NCBI GenBank assembly: GCA_003508835.1
Contig: PUFA01000084.1
Location: 7,812,001 to 7,876,000 of the forward strand
From: Eonycteris spelaea
Taxonomy: Eukaryota > Chordata > Mammalia > Chiroptera > Pteropodidae
DNA length: 64,000 nt
Direction: 5' to 3'
The translations under genes and the position numbers were made by a program. Below, one piece after another: positions 58,535-64,000 of the stretch. Position 1 is the first letter of the stretch. The number at the start of each line of letters is the position of its first letter. The notes below the pieces were generated by a model, which was not told where the DNA came from, searched no databases, and was given only the letters and a program-made list of their open reading frames with translations.

Positions 58535-60670
58535 GCAAAATCTAACACAATTTCATAACTAAAAAGAGAAACAATGACAAAACTAGGAATAGAAGGAAGC
58601 TTCCTCAGCCCGATAAAGGACATCTGCAAAAACCCACAGTTAATATCATGCTAAATGGAGAAAAGATTGAAAACTTTACCCCTTAAGATCAAGAACAAGA
58701 CAGGAGGTCGACTCTAGCCACTTCTATTTAACATTATGCTAAGGGGTTGAAAGTAAATCATTTTGGGAGAAGAAGGAAAGGAAAGAAGGAAGGAAGGAAG
58801 GAAGGAAGGAAGGAAGGAAGGAAGGAAGGAAGGAAGGAAGGAAGGAAGGAAGGAAGGAGGAAGGAAAAAAGAGAGGGAGGGAAAAAGAGAAAAGAAAAGG
58901 AGAAAAAAGGAAAAAGGAAGAGAGAAGAAAAAAATCCATTAAAAAAGTAAAACTATCACTATTTTTTTATGGCATTATCTGCTATTTAGAAATCCTAAAA
59001 ATCTATAATGAAGAAAAAAACTACTAGGATTAACGAAGGAGTTCAGCAATATTGCAGGATATAAAGTCAATATACAAGATGTCAATATATATTTATTTGC
59101 TAGCAAAAATAATCAGAAATTCAAAGAAAACAATTCACTTGCAATAGTATCAAAAAGAATAGAATAAAATATCTAGAAATAAATTATATAAATACAAAAT
59201 ACGTGAACACTATAAAACATTACTGAAAGAAATTCTAAAAGATCTGAATAAATGGAAAGTCCTATGTTAATTTCATATAAACACTTCTATGTTAATAGAG
59301 TAAAAAAATTACTATTATTTCAACTCTCAAATTTGTCTACACTTTCAATGCAATGTGAAGACCATTCAATGGGCAAAGATTAGTTTTTTCAAAAAATGAT
59401 GTTTGGATAAGTGATAGCCACATGTAAAAGAATCAAATCAGACTCCTACTTCACATAATATATAAAAATTAATTCAAAATAGATCAAGCACCTAAATGTA
59501 AGAGTGAAACTATAAAACTCTTAGAAAACAGAGATAAGTCTTTATGACCTTTAGATTTGACAACAGATACTTAGATATGATGCCAAAGCATAAGTGACAA
59601 AGAAAAAAAAATAGATAAATTAGATTTCATAAAAAATTTAAAAACTTTGTATTCAAAAAACACTATCACAGAAAATTAAAAGACAATCAACATAATGGGT
59701 GAAGATATTTGCAAATCATATATCTGATAGAAAATTAGTATACAGGATATATAAAGAACTCTTATGGTTCAATAATAAAATTACAACTTGATTTAGAAAT
59801 GTACAAATGAGCTGAATAGATTATCTACAAAGATAATATAAAATAACCATCAAGCCATGAAAAATGCTCATATCATTAGCCATTAGGGAAATGCAAGTTA
59901 AAACCATAATGAAATATCATTTTACACCCACTAAGAGGGCTATGATCAAAAAGACATACAATAATTTGGGGGGAGAGTGTGGAAAAATTGAAACCCTTTT
60001 ACTCTGCTGTAGGAAAGCAAAATGATACAGCTACTTTAGAAACAATCTGGAATTTCCTTCAAAAAAGTTATGCATATAGTTACCATATGACCCAGTAATT
60101 CCACTCCTAGATATATACCCAAGAGAACTGAGAACAATTTGTCCACACAAAATCATATACATAAATATTCACAGCAGCATTATTAATAATAGGCCAAAAG
60201 CATATAAATAATCCACATGTCTGTCAACTAATAAATGGACAAACAAAATATGATATGTCCATATAATGGAATATTCTTTAGTCATAAAAGCAATAAAGTA
60301 TGATATGCTACAATGGATAAAACCTTAAGAATATCCTAAATGAAAAAAGCACTCAAAAAGAGACCACATATTGCATGATTTTATTTATATAAAATATCTG
60401 AAATAGGAAAATTTAGAGATGCAGAAAGTAATTAGTGGTTGCTTAGGAATATATATTGCTTAGGAAGAGGGTATGGAGAGTCTGAGGGTAACAGCTAAAA
60501 GGTATAGAGGTTATTTTTTGATGTGATGGAAAATATTTTTAAATTGATTGTGGGAATGGATGCCCAACTCTGTAAATATACTGAAAACCATTTAATTGTA
60601 TACTTTCAACAGGTAAATTTTATGGTATGTGAATTATATCTTAATAAAACTGCTTATTTTTTTTAAGTCA
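58535..60670 (+). mobile_element. L1 ORF2 C-terminal half and 3' end, right arm of the pair
   Basis: It starts in the reverse-transcriptase region ('aactaggaatagaaggaagc' and 'aacccacagttaatatcatg'). It runs through the C-terminal domain ('cagcagcattattaataata' near 60175) to the 3' end ('gtgaattatatcttaataaa' plus poly-T/A junction at 60655-60665). Frames are broken. A GGAA array has grown at the purine-rich stretch that normally precedes the ORF2 FADD-type catalytic motif. Confidence 0.95.
58766..58935. repeat. (GGAA)n array with purine-rich flank inside L1
   Basis: About 20 GGAA units at 58776-58857, then degenerate GA/AAAG purine sequence to about 58935. It begins within L1 ORF2, whose consensus here is already A/G-rich ('aaagaaataaaagg'-like). 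GGAA is also the ETS core. Frames across it on both strands only encode repeats. Confidence 0.95.
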
Positions 60671-60859
60671 GAAAGAAAACAGGTTCTTGGCATTGTTTAA
60701 CTCACTGGAACAGGCTTTGGCAGATTTATTGCTATCTTAATACTTTCAGTTATATGAACTAGATGAATCTCTCCATTGTTTAAGTCAGTTTGAATTGGGA
60801 TTTCGATCACTTGCAACATGGATTCATAACCAACACATGAAGTGGCAATTGTTCATCAA

Positions 60860-61000
60860 AAAAAAATTGAGTAAAGAGAGCAGTTAAGGATGAGAAAACT
60901 CAATAGAGGCTGTTGCAATAGTTGAGAGGATGGAAAATCATGAAAAGGATGCCAACATGGATGTTGAACCTAGAGGATGAATTGAATTCTGTTGAATGTG
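60860..61000 (-). repeat. L2-like internal fragment (antisense)
   Basis: 'gaggctgttgcaatagttga' and 'gatggaaaatcatgaaaagg' resemble internal antisense L2. Weak. Confidence 0.45.
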
Positions 61001-61124
61001 AGACACACTGGGGAAAAAAATTGAAAATGTCCAGAGACAAATATTTGTGAACTGGAGATTCTCTGCTATATTCAGAACCCTTAAAGACAAGAATATTATT
61101 CATTATAATGATATAGTCAATTTA

Positions 61125-61440
61125 GCTGCTATAATAATCCCAAAGCACCATTTGCTTTCAACAATCATTAATTTCTTGCTCACACTATAAGTAGATTGCG
61201 AGTTAGCTGCAGCTCTGTTGCATATTTCTCTCGCTCAAGAACCCAAGATGAAAGAGCAGGTAACTTTCTAGGAATATTGTTCTCAGAAATAAGGGCAGGG
61301 ACCAGAACACTGGCAAATTGTGATGCTTTGTAAAAAATTTGCTCACTTATGATACCCATCACAGTTCATTTTCCTCTGACCAAAAATATGCCACATGGCT
61401 GACCAAGCCCAAAGTCAATAGAGCAAAGAAGTATTATTCT
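61125..61440. repeat. Possible old LTR fragment (MLT1-like)
   Basis: 'tagctgctataataatccca', 'aatcattaatttcttgctca' and 'ccacatggctgaccaagccc' recall the antisense end and body of an old MaLR-type LTR. Diverged. Confidence 0.35.
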
Positions 61441-61444
61441 CAAT

Positions 61445-62380
61445 ACAGAAGACACTGTAGATCTTGTAGTAATAGCAGGGATGTGTAATCTTCTCAAGGA
61501 GAAGGAAGAAATAAATGTTAAAAATAATATAATTTCCAACAACTGCTTTTTCAGGCCTATTATTGTGTCTGGATTATATCATAAATAATAAATCAATATT
61601 TATTTATTTAGTACTTGAATAAATGAATTTATAAGTTAACAACTATGTGCATTATTAAATGAAAAAAAACATTTCGTGGATATGGGAAAGAAAAAAGATG
61701 AATTTGTTGATTTTGAACAACCATGAGAAGTAATGATGGAGATTATTCATTTGATAGTTATAAATTTGGAGAGACAGTAAGAGAGAGACATGAGAATTTG
61801 GCTGTGAAATAGGTGAGATCACCAAGGAGGAACATATACAATGAAGAGAAATGGGTTATTAGAACTGGAACAGAAATGTAATTTAGAAAAGATTAGTCAG
61901 GACATGGTCGGAGACCAGAATAATGTAATATCAAGGGTATTGGGCAAAGGCGGCAATAATGCCAAAGATATTTAGATTTTTTTAAAATTATTAAATAATG
62001 TGTCTTTCAAAACTCTTGAGTTATGCCACTTTTTTTTTCTTCAGAGGTGTACTACATACAGGAAAATAAGTTAATTGAAGTCTACATGTAGCAACAGCTT
62101 AATTAAGTTTAGTGGAGGGTAAATAAAAGATCGTTTGAAAGAAAGGAAAAATATTCAAATCACCTGATTTAAAAATTAAGACAGTAGCAAACAAAAATCA
62201 GTACATATAACAAGTTTGTAACAAATATTTAACAATAAATTATAGTTCCATATCATAGCCAGTTAAGAGGGAATTAGAAGAGGAAATGGGGATACGGGGG
62301 AAAACTGGAAAATGAGAGGAAGACATGAAAAAATGTAAGGCTAAAAACATACTAAAACAAGAACAAAAAATGATCTGTTA
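61445..62380. other. Mostly unassigned stretch, possible L2-like remnant
   Basis: 61690-61950 ('tgaaataggtgagatcacca') may continue the antisense L2-like repeat at 60860. The remainder shows nothing. Confidence 0.4.
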
Positions 62381-62384
62381 GCCC

Positions 62385-62585
62385 AGTCTCAATGCTAGCT
62401 ACACATTAAAATGGGGAAATTTAAAAACATATTCATGTCAGAGTTTATCCTCAGAGATTCTGAATCGATAAGCCTAGAATGAGACTTGGTATTGTTATTT
62501 AAAAAACAAACAAACAAACAAACAAACAAAAACTCCCAGGTGATTCTAATGTGCAGTCTGGACTCAGAACCACTGTCTTAGAGAT
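62385..62585. repeat. MER20 hAT-Charlie MITE with an (AAAC)n run
   Basis: The ends are inverted relatives: 'gctacacattaaaatgggga' on the left and 'aggtgattctaatgtgcagt' with 'cagaaccactg' on the right. The middle has 'tcagagattctgaatcgata'. This is the MER20 layout. An (AAAC)n run of about six to seven units lies at 62503-62531. Confidence 0.8.
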
Positions 62586-62694
62586 ATAAAGGAGAGATGG
62601 AGAAGAGGCTGCAATGAGGTAAATTACTTTTGTTCAATCTCATGGTCCACTTGGGCTATAAGATTCAAGAAATTTTTAAGATTTAAATTAGCTA

Positions 62695-62880
62695 ACTAAC
62701 CAAGCGTACTCAGCAGCTTTTTACTTTTTAGACAATGAATTGCTTGAAGATCTAATTTTAATACTAACTGTAAGGCTCTAAGCAAATCACTTAGCTTTTC
62801 TGGGTCTATTCCCATATGTTCAAAATGAAATAGTTTAGACAAGATGAAGTCTAAGGCTATTACCACAACTGTGCTATAAA
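62695..62880 (+). repeat. MIR SINE
   Basis: 'taaggctctaagcaaatcac', 'ttagcttttctgggtctatt' and 'tcaaaatgaaatagtttaga' follow MIR order. Confidence 0.65.
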
Positions 62881-62989
62881 GAGTATTAGAATGGGAAAGG
62901 GTAGGGAAGTCAGTCAAAATTGGCTCTCTCTCGGGCCTTTATAGAATGATCCATTGTGCATACTTAGCACATATTTTACAGAGAAACAA

Positions 62990-64000
62990 AAAGGAAGCGA
63001 GGTATGAATAGGAAGTCAGAAAAATGTGAGAAGATCACAGAAGGAGGTCCTCACTCTCATCTTCCACCCCCAGAAACACTGATATAATAACCTCTCAAAG
63101 GCAAAAATAACTTATTCGAGTTCTGGAATCCAATGGAGAGAATAGCACCCTCATAAAGCTCAAAAACAAGAAAAAACATCAAAAATTAAGAACAGATTTT
63201 TTATCCACATCATCTCATGTGCAACCTAGCACAGTACAGAACTGAGAGAGATCCTGTCAGCCCACAAGTTCTCCCATGAAGAAAAAAGAGAGTGGGCCTA
63301 TTTGTGGACCATGACACCAGGGCCACCTACCTATTAACCTCAGTATCAGACCTATCAGTGGACCTAACCACCAGGCCACCCAGGGAAGAGATGACTCCTT
63401 CTTCAAAAGTGCAGGCACCAATCCAAGACTATAAGAATCACAAAAAATCATGGAAACATGAAACTACCAAAGAAAGAAACAAACAAAAAACCTCTAGTAA
63501 CTGACCCTAAGAAATGGAGCTCTACCAACTGCCTGATAATTTAAAGTAATCATCTTAAAGAAGCCAGAGAGCTACAAGAGAACATAGTGACCAAAAAAAA
63601 TCAGAAAAACATTACATGAACAAAAATAAAAATTTGACAAGGAGATAAAAACCATATAAAAGTATCAAACAAATTCTGGAGCTTAATAATACAATGACTG
63701 AACTGAAAATTTTATTAGAGAGTTTCAACATCAGACTTGATCAAGCATAAGAATTAGTGAGTTCAAAGACAGGTCATTTGGTAGTATATAGAAAGAAAAA
63801 GAAAACGAACAACAATAAAAAGTAGTAAAGAAGGCCTACAGAACTTGTGGGACACCATACATTACTGGAGTCTTAGAAGAAGATAAAGAGGAAGAGGCAG
63901 AAATTTTATTTAAAGAAATAATAACTGAAAATTCAAATGTGTAAAAAGAAGAGGACATCCAGATTCATGAAATCCATAAGATCTTAAGTAGTTTTAACCT
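62990..64000 (+). mobile_element. Old L1: 5' leader and ORF1 start, runs off the window
   Basis: A leader of old L1M type ('ccacaagttctcccatgaag', 'cagacctatcagtggaccta') leads into ORF1-like sequence ('caaattctggagcttaataa', 'tacaatgactgaactgaaaa', 'gggacaccatacattactgg', 'ttaaagaaataataactgaa'). Its 3' part lies beyond the end of the window. Frames are broken. Confidence 0.85.

Noticed and set aside
58739..58950. Open frames encoding KEGR-type and FLPS-type repeats on both strands
   Set aside because: Artefact of the GGAA tetranucleotide array.

Overview
This window looks like non-coding, AT-rich nuclear DNA from a placental mammal. I found no protein-coding gene, exon set, tRNA or CRISPR array. 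The open frames present are short (143 codons at most), mostly overlap repeats or low-complexity DNA, and resemble no protein family I recognise. The recognisable content is layered, mostly old interspersed repeats: L1 in several age classes, MIR, L2, MER5/MER20 (hAT-Charlie) and MaLR/ERV LTRs. These are separated by microsatellites and by unique DNA that I cannot assign.

Organism clue: a retroposed 5S rRNA copy (7343-7506) starts exactly at the 5S 5' end, has a purine-rich tail and is flanked by an 11-bp target-site duplication. 5S-derived SINEs are known from fruit bats (Pteropodidae). All L1 copies here look diverged and no young SINE family is evident. That fits a megabat-like genome, where L1 activity is reported to be lost, but one 5S copy could also be a processed pseudogene in another laurasiatherian. 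An L1 3' end at 56700-57005 is of the type common in Laurasiatheria. Primate Alu and rodent B1/B2 elements are absent.

Layout: 0-9 kb holds MIR copies, a MER5 cluster, an L2 fragment and the 5S retroposon. 9-16 kb has an ERVL-like LTR, a GATA array, and a compact ERV1-like solo LTR with CCAAT, TATA and poly(A) signals. 17-29 kb has two long, old L1 copies separated by MIR and L2 fragments. 29-34 kb has an MLT1 LTR, MIRs, a poly-C tract and a GT array. 34-54 kb is mostly unique DNA with an L1 3' end, an MLT1 LTR, a GT/GA compound array, a TAAT-rich candidate regulatory element near 44.6-45.0 kb and a G-quadruplex-prone purine tract near 49.5 kb. 54-64 kb is again repeat-dense and includes two L1s in 5'-to-5' inverted arrangement, a GGAA array inside one of them, a MER20 and the 5' part of another L1 running off the window end.

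The most unusual observations are: a 30-base, 29/30-identical inverted copy of a MIR segment inserted into a MER5 element about 1.5 kb away (templated insertion); the 5S retroposon; the candidate homeodomain-rich element; the inverted L1 pair; and the scrambled endonuclease segment in the 17.6-21.2 kb L1. No undescribed multi-gene system is visible. All repeat family names come from remembered consensus patterns and should be confirmed with RepeatMasker.
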